Numbered from the stretch's first letter, positions 50,039-61,331 are shown. The stretch is DNA of 64,000 bases from Streptomyces sp. RPT161 (GCF_027533845.1 NZ_JAPZVN010000004.1:1-64000), one strand, 5' to 3'. Notes: generated from the letters alone by a model not told the origin. Made by a program: numbers and translations.

Positions 50039-51231
50039 CGGGCACCTCGCTCGCACAGCGCGGCCAACCGCGGCCAGCCGCGCTCCCGCCCATAGCGGCC
50101 GTCCGTGCCGCGCACCACGGCCGGAACGGTGCCGACCAGCCCGCCGCCGTCCCGCTCCAGCACATGGATCTCGGCGACCCGGCGCCGCCCCGAGCGGTCC
50201 CTGGCCAGATGGACGACGACCGACAGCGCGGCGGCGAGCTGGCTGTGCAGCGCGGCGCGCCCCAGCCCGGCCGTTGACCCCAGCGCCTCCAGCCTGGCCG
50301 GCACATCGCAGGCCGCGTTGGCGTGCAAAGTGCCGCAGCCCCCCTCGTGGCCGGTGTTGAGCGCGGCGAGCAGGTCCAGCACCTCGGGTCCGCGCACCTC
50401 GCCGACCACCAGGCGGTCCGGCCGCATCCGCAGTGCCTGCCGGACGAGGTCCCGCAACGTCACGGTGCCGACGCCCTCTTGGTTGGCGGGTCGGGTCTCC
50501 AGCCGCACCACATGCGGGTGTTCGGGACGCAGTTCCGCGGAGTCCTCGGCGAGCACGATCCGTTCGCCCGTGCCGACCAGTCCGAGCAGCGTGCTCAGCA
50601 GCGTCGTCTTGCCGCAGCCGGTACCACCGCTGACGAGGAAGGACAGCCGGGCGTCGACCACCGCCCGCAGCAGCCGTGCCAGTTCGGCGTCCACGCTGCC
50701 CGCCTCGACCAGTTCGGCGAGGGTGAAGGCGCGGGTCCGCACCACCCGCAGGGACAGGCAGGGCGCACCGATCGCCACGGGTGGCAGCACCGCGTGCAGC
50801 CGGGTGCCGTCCGGAAGCCGCGCGTCGACCCAGGGCCGGGCGTCGTCCAGCCGGCGACCGGCGGCGGTCGCCAGACGCTGGGCGAGCTTGCGGACGGCCG
50901 CGGCGTCGCGGAAGCGGATACCGGTCCGCTCCAGGCCCGAGCCACGGTCCACCCACACCTCGTCCGGTCCGTTGACCAGGACGTCGGTCACCCCGGGTTC
51001 GGCCAGCAGCGGCTCAAGCAAACCGGCTCCGACCATCTCCGAGCGCAGTGCCCTGACCACGCCGAGCACGGCGGTGTCGCCGAGCAGCCGTCCCTGAGCG
51101 CGCAGCGCGGCGGCGACCGCGGATGCCGTTGGCTCGCTCCCGGTCTCGGCCAGGGTGAGCCGTACCGCGTCGAGCAGCGCCGCGCGGTCGGCCGGATCGG
51201 TGCGCGGGCGACGGGTGTCCACGGCGTTCAT
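50035..51231 (-). CDS. tadA: TadA/CpaF-family secretion ATPase
   Basis: A 398-residue secretion ATPase that powers Tad pilus assembly. Walker A is VSGGTGCGKTTLLSTLLG, the Asp box is RIVLAEDSAELRP, Walker B is MRPDRLVVGEVRGPEVLDLL, and the His box is NTGHEGGCGTLHANAACDVP. The N-terminal domain has LLAEPGVTDVLVNGPDEVWV, typical of CpaF. Start and stop overlap both neighbours by 4 bases, indicating tight coupling in a five-or-more gene operon. Confidence 0.92.
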   Translation of the reverse strand: MNAVDTRRPRTDPADRAALLDAVRLTLAETGSEPTASAVAAALRAQGRLLGDTAVLGVVRALRSEMVGAGLLEPLLAEPGVTDVLVNGPDEVWVDRGSGLERTGIRFRDAAAVRKLAQRLATAAGRRLDDARPWVDARLPDGTRLHAVLPPVAIGAPCLSLRVVRTRAFTLAELVEAGSVDAELARLLRAVVDARLSFLVSGGTGCGKTTLLSTLLGLVGTGERIVLAEDSAELRPEHPHVVRLETRPANQEGVGTVTLRDLVRQALRMRPDRLVVGEVRGPEVLDLLAALNTGHEGGCGTLHANAACDVPARLEALGSTAGLGRAALHSQLAAALSVVVHLARDRSGRRRVAEIHVLERDGGGLVGTVPAVVRGTDGRYGRERGWPRLAALCERGAR

Positions 51232-52880
51232 ACGGCAACACTCCCGCCACTGGGCAGCGCCTCGGCGAGGAACGCCGTGCAGAACCTGGCAAGTGGCCCA
51301 CGGCCGTTGCCACCGGGCGGCCTGCCGCCGTTGACGGCCTCCAACAGCCCCTGTTCCGGCGGGAGTTCACCCGCCAGCCGCAGCCTCAGCAGCCGGGCGA
51401 TCTCCTGGTCGTCGAGGCCGGAGGGATAGGGGCCGCGGGCCACCACCCGCAGGTCGGGCAGGATCATGCCGATCCTGGACGCCACCCGGTCCGCCGCCGC
51501 GACGGCCCGCAGCTCGGCCGGGACGACGACCAGTCCGATGTCGATCTGGGACAGCGCCTCCACCACGCTGTCGTCCACCCGGCGCGGCAGGTCCACCACG
51601 ACCACCCCGCCGCGCCGCCGGGCGGCGCCGAGCACCGAGCGCATCGCCTCCGGGGTGATGACCACCGAGTCGCCGCGATCCCAGCTCAGGACGCTGAGAT
51701 CATGCAGCCGGGGCAGGGACTCCTCCAACGCGCCGCTGCTGACCCGGCCCTGGGACTCGGCGAGGTCGGGCCAGCGCAGGCCCGCGGAGCGCTCGCCGCC
51801 GAGCAGTACGTCCAGTCCGCCGCCCAGGGGATCACCGTCGATCAGCATCGTGCGGCGGCCACCGCGGGCCGCGGTCACGGCGAGCGCGCAGGCGAGCGTG
51901 CTGGCACCGGCGCCGCCCCTGCCACCGACCACGCCGATGGTCAGTGCCGGTTCCCCGACGCCCTCCGCGGCGTCGGCGATCCGGTCCACCAGCCAGGTCT
52001 CGGCGTCGGGCAGGAACAGCACATGGTCGGCGCCGATGCCCACGGCCCGTCGCCACACGTCCTGGTCGTCGAGGTCGCGTCCGATCAGCAGGACGCCGGA
52101 GCGCCGCTGCATGCCCCGTAGGGCCGCCGAGCGGTCGTCACCGACCAGGACCAGCGGTGCCGCCTCCCAACTGCCGGGGCTGGTCGGCGGCCCGTAGGTG
52201 ACCTCGGGCTCCACACCCGCGGCGGCGCACAGCCGCAGCAGATCGTCCAACAGGTCCTCGTCCTCGGTGACGATCAGCGGGGCGCCCGCCCTTTGAGTCC
52301 GGGCGACACGGCCCGGCCGAGGTTCCGGTCCCGCGCCCCCGGCCCGGACGCTCCGGCCGCTGTGCCGCGCCGCCGGTTCCGCCGCCGGCTCCCGCTCGCC
52401 GCCGGGCTCTGACCCCCGGCCTGGCGGCGCGGTGTCCCGTCCCCAGCCCTCGGGACCGCCGCTCGGCCCGCCGTCTGCCTGGCCGGGGCCGCGCGGTACC
52501 AGGCCCGGAGCCCGGTCCTGCGGCCCTCCGCCGAGAGTCTGCGCCTCCCGGTCCCGACCAGGTGCCGGGCCCGAGCCTTCGTTCTCGGCTTCGTCGCCCG
52601 GGCCTGCGTCCTGCCAGCCCCAGCCGCGCGACTGCGCGCCCGAGGCGGACCCGTCCGGTTCCCCACCCGGGTCTTGTGCCCTCCGCGCCCAGCTGGGCGG
52701 CACCGCGACAGGGTTCGGCTCCCCCGACTCCCCTTTCAGCTGCCGAGCCTGCCGGGGCCGCCCCCGGCAGACGCCCTCACGCGAGTCAGGGCGCTTTTCC
52801 TTTGCCGTTTGGCCCGGCTGTCCAGTCCGCCCGTTCCTGCCGGGCCGTCCTGGAGTACCCGGTGAGATGGATTCGGTCAT
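51228..52880 (-). CDS. Septum site-determining protein Ssd / TadZ-like ATPase
   Basis: A 550-residue CpaE/TadZ-type protein, first in the tad operon. The first 195 residues are Gly/Pro/Arg-rich and disordered. A receiver-like domain begins LIVTEDEDLLDDLLRLCAAA. The MinD-like ATPase follows with deviant P-loop VVGGRGGAGASTLACALAVT, then MLIDGDPLGGGLDVLLGG and VVVDLPRRVDDSV. The Lys of the P-loop is replaced (GAGAST), as in other Ssd proteins. In mycobacteria Ssd affects septum formation; here it probably localises the Tad machine. The start at 52880 has GAGGGGG upstream. Confidence 0.85.
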   Translation of the reverse strand: MTESISPGTPGRPGRNGRTGQPGQTAKEKRPDSREGVCRGRPRQARQLKGESGEPNPVAVPPSWARRAQDPGGEPDGSASGAQSRGWGWQDAGPGDEAENEGSGPAPGRDREAQTLGGGPQDRAPGLVPRGPGQADGGPSGGPEGWGRDTAPPGRGSEPGGEREPAAEPAARHSGRSVRAGGAGPEPRPGRVARTQRAGAPLIVTEDEDLLDDLLRLCAAAGVEPEVTYGPPTSPGSWEAAPLVLVGDDRSAALRGMQRRSGVLLIGRDLDDQDVWRRAVGIGADHVLFLPDAETWLVDRIADAAEGVGEPALTIGVVGGRGGAGASTLACALAVTAARGGRRTMLIDGDPLGGGLDVLLGGERSAGLRWPDLAESQGRVSSGALEESLPRLHDLSVLSWDRGDSVVITPEAMRSVLGAARRRGGVVVVDLPRRVDDSVVEALSQIDIGLVVVPAELRAVAAADRVASRIGMILPDLRVVARGPYPSGLDDQEIARLLRLRLAGELPPEQGLLEAVNGGRPPGGNGRGPLARFCTAFLAEALPSGGSVAV

Positions 52881-53339
52881 GGCCCCCTCACTTCCCTCGC
52901 TGATACCGCGTCCCTCGCGGGCCTTCTTGCCTCGCGGTTCTTCACGGTGGAGGAAGACCAGGAATCGAGTGGATCTTGGTCAAAAGCAGGGGATAACTCG
53001 ACGGTTGTGGATAACTCCGCCACTCACACGGGTGACTTCTCATCGATAGCGCAACGATTACGCACCGTCACGCGTCGTATGTGTCATCCACGAGTAAGGG
53101 GCAGGCAAATGATCTTGGAAAGGGTGGCGGAGCAACCGGCCAGGGGGTACGAAATACATCCGGACATGCGACGACCCCCGCCGGGGGGGAGAGCGGGGGT
53201 CGTCCCCACGGCCGACTCGGGGGGGGAGGAGCCGGACCGGGTTAGCACGGTCGCGAACGATCCGTGACTTCCATGGTGTACCCGAAGGCCTTCTCAGGCA
53301 AACCCACGCGCCTGAGCTTACGCCGAATGGTGGGTGCCT
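52881..53339. other. Divergent promoter region of tad operon and HAD gene
   Basis: About 460 bases without a convincing gene. A perfect 11-bp hairpin (ACGACCCCCGC at 53171-53181, GCGGGGGTCGT at 53193-53203) lies in it without a U tract. It may end a short transcript or insulate the two promoters. Confidence 0.5.
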
Positions 53340-54164
53340 ATGCTCGTCATCGTGGAAAACCACTCCTTGCCGCGAACAGCCGCCTTCTTCGATCTCGACA
53401 AGACGGTCATCGCGAAGTCGAGCACCCTGGCCTTCAGCAAGTCCTTCTATCAAGGTGGACTGATCAACCGTCGGGCCGTGCTGCGCACTGCTTATGCCCA
53501 GTTCGTCTATCTGCTCGGCGGTGCGGACCACGATCAAATGGAACGTATGCGGGAGTATCTGTCGGCTCTCTGCCGGGGCTGGAACGTCCAGCAGGTCCGG
53601 GAGATCGTCGCGGAGACCCTGCACGACCTGATCGATCCGCTCATCTACGACGAGGCCGCCTCGCTGATCGAGGAGCACCACGCCGCAGGCCGTGACGTGG
53701 TCATCGTCAGCACCTCGGGCGCCGAGGTCGTGGAGCCGATCGGAGCGATCCTCGGCGCCGATCATGTGGTCGCCACCCGCATGGTGGTCGAGGACGGCCG
53801 CTACACCGGGGAGATCGAGTACTACGCCTACGCCGACACGAAGGCGAAGGCGGTCGCCGAGCTGGCGGAGACCGAAGGGTACGACCTCTCCCGCTGCTAT
53901 GCGTACAGCGACTCGGCGACCGACATTCCGATGCTGGAGTCGGTGGGGCATCCGTACGCGGTCAACCCGGACCGTGCGCTGCGCCGCGAGGCGATCGCGC
54001 GGGAATGGCCGGTGCTGACGTTCAGCCGACCGGTCCGGCTGCGTCAGCGCATTCCGGCGATGCCGAGCCGTCCGGTACTCGCGGTGGCGGCCGGGATGGC
54101 AGCCGTCGCCACCGCGGGCCTCGTCTGGTACGTGTCCCGCCGCCGTAGACCCGTAATGTCCTGA
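53340..54164 (+). CDS. HAD-IB family hydrolase (SerB-like)
   Basis: A 274-residue HAD phosphatase. Motif I is AAFFDLDKTVI (two Asp), motif II VVIVSTSG, and motif III/IV KAKAVAELAETEGYDLS then YSDSATDIPML. A C-terminal membrane helix (VLAVAAGMAAVATAGLVWYV) anchors it. The family resembles phosphoserine phosphatase, but in this genomic position (Rv3661 type) the substrate is unknown. ATG 53340 or GTG 53334 are possible starts; neither has a clear ribosome site. It is divergent from the tad operon and followed by a small RNA. Confidence 0.88.
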   Translation: MLVIVENHSLPRTAAFFDLDKTVIAKSSTLAFSKSFYQGGLINRRAVLRTAYAQFVYLLGGADHDQMERMREYLSALCRGWNVQQVREIVAETLHDLIDPLIYDEAASLIEEHHAAGRDVVIVSTSGAEVVEPIGAILGADHVVATRMVVEDGRYTGEIEYYAYADTKAKAVAELAETEGYDLSRCYAYSDSATDIPMLESVGHPYAVNPDRALRREAIAREWPVLTFSRPVRLRQRIPAMPSRPVLAVAAGMAAVATAGLVWYVSRRRRPVMS

Positions 54165-54173
54165 GGCACGCCA

Positions 54174-54203
54174 TTAGTTGTTGATTGAGGCTAAAAGTAA
54201 AGA
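54174..54203 (+). promoter_or_regulatory. Promoter-like sequence before the Ms1-type RNA
   Basis: TTAGTT at 54174-54179 and TAAAGA at 54198-54203 are separated by 18 bases in an unusually AT-rich block right after the HAD stop. They would start transcription about 54209, leading to the terminator at 54441-54473. Confidence 0.45.
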
Positions 54204-54207
54204 GTTG

Positions 54208-54473
54208 CGGTCAGGGGTTCCGGTTGCCGGGGCCGCGGAGTAAAAAGGACTTGACGGCCCGCGAGACCACGGACATCCGAGAGGAACCCCGTTGAATCAG
54301 GCCCCACGGACCGAAGCACGCACGCCGAGCACCCACGCGAAGCCAGCCCGCTGACCGGGCCAGCAGCACCAGGTGACGGGCAAAGCACCCGACCTGATGC
54401 GCCAAGAGAGTGCACGCATGGTCACCCGGCGGACGTGCCAGCGGTGGCACCCGCGGGTGCCACCGCATTTTTT
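54208..54473 (+). ncRNA. Probable Ms1/scr3559-type small RNA (6S-like)
   Basis: A 500-base gap with no gene carries a promoter-like block and one of the strongest terminators of the window. It lies exactly between a HAD-IB hydrolase and a minus-strand Fic-like gene. In mycobacteria the abundant MTS2823/Ms1 RNA, which binds core RNA polymerase, lies between Rv3661 and Rv3662c, and S. coelicolor expresses scr3559 at the equivalent place. The expected length (about 260-300 bases) fits. The identity rests on position, length and terminator; the secondary structure was not folded. Ends are approximate. Confidence 0.7.
54441..54473 (+). terminator. Intrinsic terminator of the small RNA
   Basis: GCGGTGGCACC and GGTGCCACCGC form a perfect 11-bp stem with a CGCG loop (54441-54466), followed by A and six T. 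A clear U tract is rare in this genome, which marks a dedicated transcript end. Confidence 0.92.
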
Positions 54474-54666
54474 GTCCGCGTGCCGCAAAGCGGCGCCGCC
54501 CCGCGGCCCTTCGGCCACGCCCGCTGACGCCTTCCGGCGGATTCCAGCTCATCGCCTCGAAGCTTGGTGCGCCGAATCGGAGGCCCCCCGGGATGCCGCG
54601 GCATCGCCCCGCACCGGAGCAAGCCCTGGCCCTGGACCGACGGCAAGCCCCGCCGAGGCGTGCCCC

Positions 54667-55524
54667 TCAGGCCGCCCCGCGCTGGAGCGCCTCGCAGACC
54701 GCCGTGCTCTCCCGTACACCGAGCCGCACGGCGTCCGCGCAGTGCGCGATCCACTGCGCCATGCCCTGCGGGGTCCCCGACATGTACGCCTCCAGGCCCT
54801 TGAGGTACTCGGCACGGCCGAGTTCCGCGTGCCCCACCTCCGCCGGGCAGACCGACTTCGGGTCGAGCCCGCTGCCGATCAGGACGACGCGTTGTGCCGC
54901 CCGCGCCACCAGTCCGTTGCAGGAGCCGAAGGGGCGCAGGGCCAGCAACTCGCCGTGCACCACGGCGGCCACCACCAGTGCGGGCGCTGTGCTTCCGGCG
55001 AGCAGCAGGCCGGCCAGTCCGTCCAGTCGCGCCACGACCTCCGCCGCGTCGGGGAGCGGCAGTTCGGCCAACTGCTCCTCGGCCACCGGCTCACCCGCCC
55101 GGCGCGGACGGCCCACGGTGTCGTCCGGTACCGCACCGCCCGCCGCGACCAGGTGCAGCCGCGCCAGCGCCTGGAGCGGTGACTGCCGCCAGACGCTGAG
55201 GAGTTGACCGGACTCGGCGGTCAGCCGCAGCGCCGCGCCGACCGTACGGGACTCCTCGTCGGCCCCGAAGTCGCTGCGCCGCCGCACCTCTTCCAGCGGC
55301 CAGTCGGCCCCGGCCAGCGCGGCGGAAGCGCGCGCACCGCGCAGTGCCGCCTCCGAGGTGACCTCGTTGGAGCGGCGGCGCATCACCCGGTGCCCGTACA
55401 CCCGGTCCACGGCCTGGCGTACCGAGTCCACCGAGTCGGGCACCCCGGGCAGCGTGCCCAGCACGGCAAGCGGATCGGAGGACACCGGGGTTCCGGGGGC
55501 CGCCCCCCGGGAGAACGCAGTCAT
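54667..55524 (-). CDS. Fic-fold protein with degenerate motif (Rv3662c-like)
   Basis: A 285-residue protein. The start at ATG 55524 is followed by LAVLGTLPGVPDSVDSVRQA. A helical domain leads to VVAAVVHGELLALRPFGSCN then GLVARA, which aligns with the Fic motif HPFxxGNGRxxR but with Leu-Arg-Pro-Phe and CNGLVAR in place of key residues. AMP-transfer activity is therefore doubtful. It is often annotated as an oxidoreductase without support. It is convergent with the small RNA gene and divergent from the ATPase gene at 55626. Confidence 0.7.
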   Translation of the reverse strand: MTAFSRGAAPGTPVSSDPLAVLGTLPGVPDSVDSVRQAVDRVYGHRVMRRRSNEVTSEAALRGARASAALAGADWPLEEVRRRSDFGADEESRTVGAALRLTAESGQLLSVWRQSPLQALARLHLVAAGGAVPDDTVGRPRRAGEPVAEEQLAELPLPDAAEVVARLDGLAGLLLAGSTAPALVVAAVVHGELLALRPFGSCNGLVARAAQRVVLIGSGLDPKSVCPAEVGHAELGRAEYLKGLEAYMSGTPQGMAQWIAHCADAVRLGVRESTAVCEALQRGAA

Positions 55525-55612
55525 GCGTACGACCCTACGCACCCGTGGCCGGATACCCCTCGTTGGAGTGGTGTTCTTCACTTCGGTGAGGGGCGGGGAC
55601 CGCACCTGCCGC

Positions 55613-55618
55613 TATCTT
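55613..55618 (+). promoter_or_regulatory. TATCTT -10 box of a likely leaderless gene
   Basis: TATCTT sits 7 bases before ATG 55626, so transcription would begin at or next to the start codon. No ribosome site is present. A clear -35 is not seen. Confidence 0.4.
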
Positions 55619-55625
55619 GTTGAAT

Positions 55626-56642
55626 ATGAAGATCGCTTTCGCTGGGAAGGGCGGGAGCGGCAAGACCACGCTCTCCTCCCTGTTCATCCGGCACCTCGCC
55701 GCAGCCGGGCTCCCGGTCATCGCCGTGGACGCGGACATCAACCAGCACCTGGGCCCGGCCCTTGGTCTCGACGAGGCGGAGGCCGCGGCGCTTCCGGCGA
55801 TGGGCGCCCATCTGCCGGAGATCAAGCAGTACCTGCGCGGGGCCAATCCGCGGATCCCCTCGGCCGAGACCATGATCAAGACGACTCCGCCAGGCCATGG
55901 TTCGCGGCTGTTGCGGGTGACGGAGGAGAACCCGGTCTACGCGGCGTGCGCGCGGACCGTGGAACTCGACGGCAGCGCGGTGCGGCTGATGGTGACCGGT
56001 CCGTTCAACGAGTCGGACCTGGGTGTCGCCTGCTACCACTCCAAGGTCGGCGCGGTCGAGCTCTGCCTGAACCACCTGGTCGACGGGCGCCACGAGTACG
56101 TCGTGGTCGATATGACGGCGGGCAGCGACTCGTTCGCGTCAGGCATGTTCACCCGCTTCGACATGACGTTCCTGGTGGCCGAGCCGACCCGCAAGGGCGT
56201 CGCGGTGTACCGCCAATACAAGGAGTACGCACGGGACTTCGAGGTCGACCTGCGCGTGGTGGGCAACAAGGTGCAAAGCCAGGACGATGTTTCGTTCCTG
56301 CGCGACGAGGTGGGCGACGACCTGTTCACCACCGTCGGCCACTCCGACTGGGTGCGCGCGATGGAGAAGGGCCGCCCACCCCGCTTCGAGCTGCTTGAGC
56401 AGCCCAACCGCCAAGCGCTGCAAGCACTTCACCAGGCCGCGGACGCGTCCTATGAGCGGCGTGACTGGCAGCGCTACACCCGCCAGATGGTGCAGTTCCA
56501 CCTGAAGAACGCGGAGAGTTGGGGCAACGAGAAGACCGGTGCCGACCTCGCCGCCCAGATCGACCCGTCCTTCACGCTGAGCGAGGACGCGCTCGTCGCG
56601 CGGTCGCTGCCTGAGTACGCCACGGCGGCGAGCAGCTTCTGA
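55626..56642 (+). CDS. CooC/MinD-like ATP-binding protein
   Basis: A 338-residue SIMIBI ATPase with deviant Walker A MKIAFAGKGGSGKTTLSSL at the extreme N-terminus. VIAVDADINQHLGPALGL, YVVVDMTAGSDSFASGMF (Walker B-like Asp) and LRVVGNKVQSQDDVSF follow. CooC-type proteins insert metals into enzymes or act as maturation chaperones, but no such enzyme is adjacent here. Cytoplasmic. ATG 55626 is chosen because the P-loop begins there; the message is probably leaderless. Confidence 0.85.
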   Translation: MKIAFAGKGGSGKTTLSSLFIRHLAAAGLPVIAVDADINQHLGPALGLDEAEAAALPAMGAHLPEIKQYLRGANPRIPSAETMIKTTPPGHGSRLLRVTEENPVYAACARTVELDGSAVRLMVTGPFNESDLGVACYHSKVGAVELCLNHLVDGRHEYVVVDMTAGSDSFASGMFTRFDMTFLVAEPTRKGVAVYRQYKEYARDFEVDLRVVGNKVQSQDDVSFLRDEVGDDLFTTVGHSDWVRAMEKGRPPRFELLEQPNRQALQALHQAADASYERRDWQRYTRQMVQFHLKNAESWGNEKTGADLAAQIDPSFTLSEDALVARSLPEYATAASSF

Positions 56643-56859
56643 CGTGGTGTCGCACCCGCGGTGTGGCAGACCAGCCATACCGCGGGCGCCGATTCAAGGT
56701 TTTCCGGCTGGCTTCACTCGATGGAGGCAAATGCGGTCGGTTCGGCCTGCCCGGTCTTCCCAGGCCGTTGAGGACCCATTACTCTCCATTGACCGATCCT
56801 TGAAGTAACGGAGTCATCACACTCCGCGACCGACGCTTGCCGGCCTGCTGGAGACGCAC

Positions 56860-57636
56860 ATGCCCGAATCCCATGCCTGCTCCCCCTGGACGCCCTGGCG
56901 CCACCACCGCTGCACCCACCCGCGGCCCGCCCCGTACGGCACGAGTCAACTCCTCGGTGGCGTAAGCGCGTTCCAGAGCCATACGGCACCCCTGGTACGG
57001 GACGAGCTGGCCCGGCTCGCCCGTGAAGGACAGCGCCCCACCCACACCTTCCTGACCTGTGCGGACTCCCGCCTGGTCACCAGCATGATCACCTCAAGCG
57101 GCCCCGGGGACCTGTTCACCGTGCGCAACGTCGGCAACCTGGTCCCGCCGCCGGGCACCGAGGGCGCCTGCGACTCGGTGGCCGCCGCCATCGAGTACGC
57201 GGTGGAGGTGCTGCGGGTCGACTCCATCACGGTCTGCGGCCACTCCGGCTGCGGAGCGATGCAGGCACTCCTCGCCTCGGCCACGACCGGGGCGTCACCG
57301 GAACCGGGCGAACCGCCGAGCGGGCAGACCCCGTTGACCCGCTGGCTGCGGCACGGACGGCCGAGCCTGGACCGCCTGGCGGCGGGACCGCACGAACCGC
57401 TCGCCGACCGGGCGGTGGCCGACGAGACGGAGCGGCTCTGCCTCGTCAACATCACACAGCAGTTGGATCACCTGATCGCGCACAGTTGCGTGGCGCGTCG
57501 CGTGGAAGAGGGAGGGCTGCGGCTGTACGGGATGTACTTCCATGTCGGCGAGGCTCAGGCGTACCTGCTCGACAGCGGGTCTGGGGTCTTCCGCGCCGTA
57601 CGACCCGAGGCACGGCCGCAAACCGCACAGGTCTAA
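56860..57636 (+). CDS. Beta-class carbonic anhydrase
   Basis: A 258-residue enzyme interconverting CO2 and bicarbonate. Zinc ligands: Cys in HTFLTCADSRLVTS (CADSR), His and Cys in TVCGHSGCGAMQALL. Also FTVRNVGNLVPPPGT and LRLYGMYFHVGEAQAYLL, typical of the fold. The first 25 residues are unusual (His/Pro/Trp-rich) and may not be real; the start at 56860 has GGAGACG. It lies upstream of acs in the same direction but separated by 118 bases. The 217 bases before it show no gene. Confidence 0.9.
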   Translation: MPESHACSPWTPWRHHRCTHPRPAPYGTSQLLGGVSAFQSHTAPLVRDELARLAREGQRPTHTFLTCADSRLVTSMITSSGPGDLFTVRNVGNLVPPPGTEGACDSVAAAIEYAVEVLRVDSITVCGHSGCGAMQALLASATTGASPEPGEPPSGQTPLTRWLRHGRPSLDRLAAGPHEPLADRAVADETERLCLVNITQQLDHLIAHSCVARRVEEGGLRLYGMYFHVGEAQAYLLDSGSGVFRAVRPEARPQTAQV

Positions 57637-57754
57637 ACCAATATCCGGCCGGTAACCCTTGTCAGCGCGTCTCCGGGCTGATGAGCTATGCCAAGGGACA
57701 CATTGGGACATCCCTAGGGACATCCTGCGGCCAAGCGGATAAAGGGAGATGGGC

Positions 57755-59719
<1,965 letters not shown>

Positions 59720-59743
59720 GACCGCCGAAGGACCACGTACGCC

Positions 59744-59780
59744 ATGAGGGGCGCCCGGCAACATGCCGGGCGCCCCTCAT
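59744..59780 (+). terminator. Terminator hairpin after acs
   Basis: ATGAGGGGCGCCCGGCA and TGCCGGGCGCCCCTCAT form a perfect 17-bp stem with a 3-base loop, 24 bases after the acs stop. Confidence 0.85.
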
Positions 59781-59936
59781 GCACTTAATGTGACGATCAG
59801 CGGCTAACCCGTTCGAGTTCACCCGGTAAAGTGGCTGGAGCGTCAAGAACACGCAAAGATTTCGGGGTGTGCCGGGAAGTCTGGTCGGCGGGTGCGACAG
59901 CCGTATCCAGCCACCGAGCCAGCCGGAGGTCATCTC

Positions 59937-61331
59937 GTGACACAGCCCCGCCGCCGTTCCGTCTTCCTCGGACGCCTGTCCCTGCCCGAGCGGAACTTCG
60001 TGGCGGACGCGCTGCGCACCGAGACGGTCGGCGGCGTCCTGCTGCTGATGGCCGCCGTGGTGGCCCTGATCCTGGCGAACACCCCGCTGAGCAGCGGTTA
60101 CGTCGCGCTCCGGGACTTCCATCTGGGGCCCGCGGCGCTCCATCTCAATCTGTCGGTGGCCGACTGGGCCAAGGACGGCCTGCTCACGGTCTTCTTCTTC
60201 GTGGCGGGCATCGAGCTGAAACGCGAACTGGTCGCGGGCGAGCTGCGCTCCCCGTCGGCCGCCGCGCTGCCGGTGATCGCCGCCGTCTGCGGAATGGCGC
60301 TGCCCGCGCTGGTGTACACCACGGTGAGCCTGAGCGGCGGCGGCGACATACGCGGCTGGGCGGTGCCCACGGCCACCGACATCGCGTTCGCGCTCGCCGT
60401 GCTGGCGGTGATCGGCACCGCACTGCCGGCGGCGCTGAGAGCGTTCCTGCTCACCCTCGCGGTGGTGGACGACCTCTTCGCCATCCTGATCATCGCGGTC
60501 TTCTACAGCGCCAGGATCGACTTCCCGGCCCTCGGTCTCGCCGTGCTCGGACTGCTCGTCTTCTGGCTGCTGCTGCGCAAGCGGGTCCGCGGCTGGTACG
60601 TGTATGTGCCACTGGCCCTGGTCATCTGGGCGCTGATGCACGCCAGCGGAGTGCACGCCACCATCGCGGGCGTTGCCATGGGCCTGATGATGCGCTGCAC
60701 GAAGGACCCCGGAGAAAACGTTTCTCCGGCTGAGCACATCGAGCATGTGGTGCGCCCGTTGTCCGCCGGAATCGCGGTCCCGCTGTTCGCCCTGTTCGCC
60801 GCCGGGGTCTCGCTCTCCGGCGGCGCGATCCGGGGCGTCTTCACCGACCCGGAGACGCTCGGCGTGGTCCTCGGCCTGTTCCTGGGCAAGGCTGCCGGAG
60901 TCTTCGGCGGCACCTGGTTCGCCGCCCGGTTCACCAAGGCGGAGCTCAACCCCGAACTGGCCTGGGCGGACGTGGCCGCCGTCGCATGCCTGGGCGGCAT
61001 AGGCTTCACCGTCTCGCTGCTGATCGGCGAGCTGGCCTTCGCCTCCAATCCGGCACTCGCCGACGAGGTCAAGGCGGCGGTACTGATCGGCTCGCTGATA
61101 TCCGCGGTGGTCGCCGCGACGCTGCTCAAGGTACGCAACACCAAGTACCGGGCGCTGTGCGACGAGGAGGACCGCGACGACGACCAGGACGGCATCCCCG
61201 ACGTCTACGAAGCGGACAAGCCGGAGTACCACCTGCGGATGGCCGCCATCTTCGAGGCGAAGGCCGCGGAGCACCGCAGACTCGCAGAACTGGCCCGGAG
61301 CGGAACTAACGGGGACCATGGTTCAACATGA
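59937..61331 (+). CDS. nhaA: Na+/H+ antiporter NhaA
   Basis: A 464-residue NhaA-family antiporter with about 12 helices. VFFFVAGIELKREL and AVPTATDIAFALAVLAVIG are family signatures, and the ion-binding Asp pair is in LTLAVVDDLFAILIIAVFY. A charged C-terminal tail (EEDRDDDQDGIPDVYEADKP) contains an acidic DxDxDG-like stretch that could bind Ca2+. The start is GTG 59937 with GGAGG upstream. It exchanges Na+ for protons and sets internal pH. Confidence 0.93.
   Translation: MTQPRRRSVFLGRLSLPERNFVADALRTETVGGVLLLMAAVVALILANTPLSSGYVALRDFHLGPAALHLNLSVADWAKDGLLTVFFFVAGIELKRELVAGELRSPSAAALPVIAAVCGMALPALVYTTVSLSGGGDIRGWAVPTATDIAFALAVLAVIGTALPAALRAFLLTLAVVDDLFAILIIAVFYSARIDFPALGLAVLGLLVFWLLLRKRVRGWYVYVPLALVIWALMHASGVHATIAGVAMGLMMRCTKDPGENVSPAEHIEHVVRPLSAGIAVPLFALFAAGVSLSGGAIRGVFTDPETLGVVLGLFLGKAAGVFGGTWFAARFTKAELNPELAWADVAAVACLGGIGFTVSLLIGELAFASNPALADEVKAAVLIGSLISAVVAATLLKVRNTKYRALCDEEDRDDDQDGIPDVYEADKPEYHLRMAAIFEAKAAEHRRLAELARSGTNGDHGST

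Noticed and set aside
53171..53203. Intrinsic terminator between tad operon and HAD gene
   Set aside because: The stem is perfect but there is no U tract, and no gene ends nearby on either strand.
53058..53951. A 297-residue minus-strand frame opposite the HAD gene
   Set aside because: The plus strand encodes all HAD motifs; the minus frame has no homology I can see.
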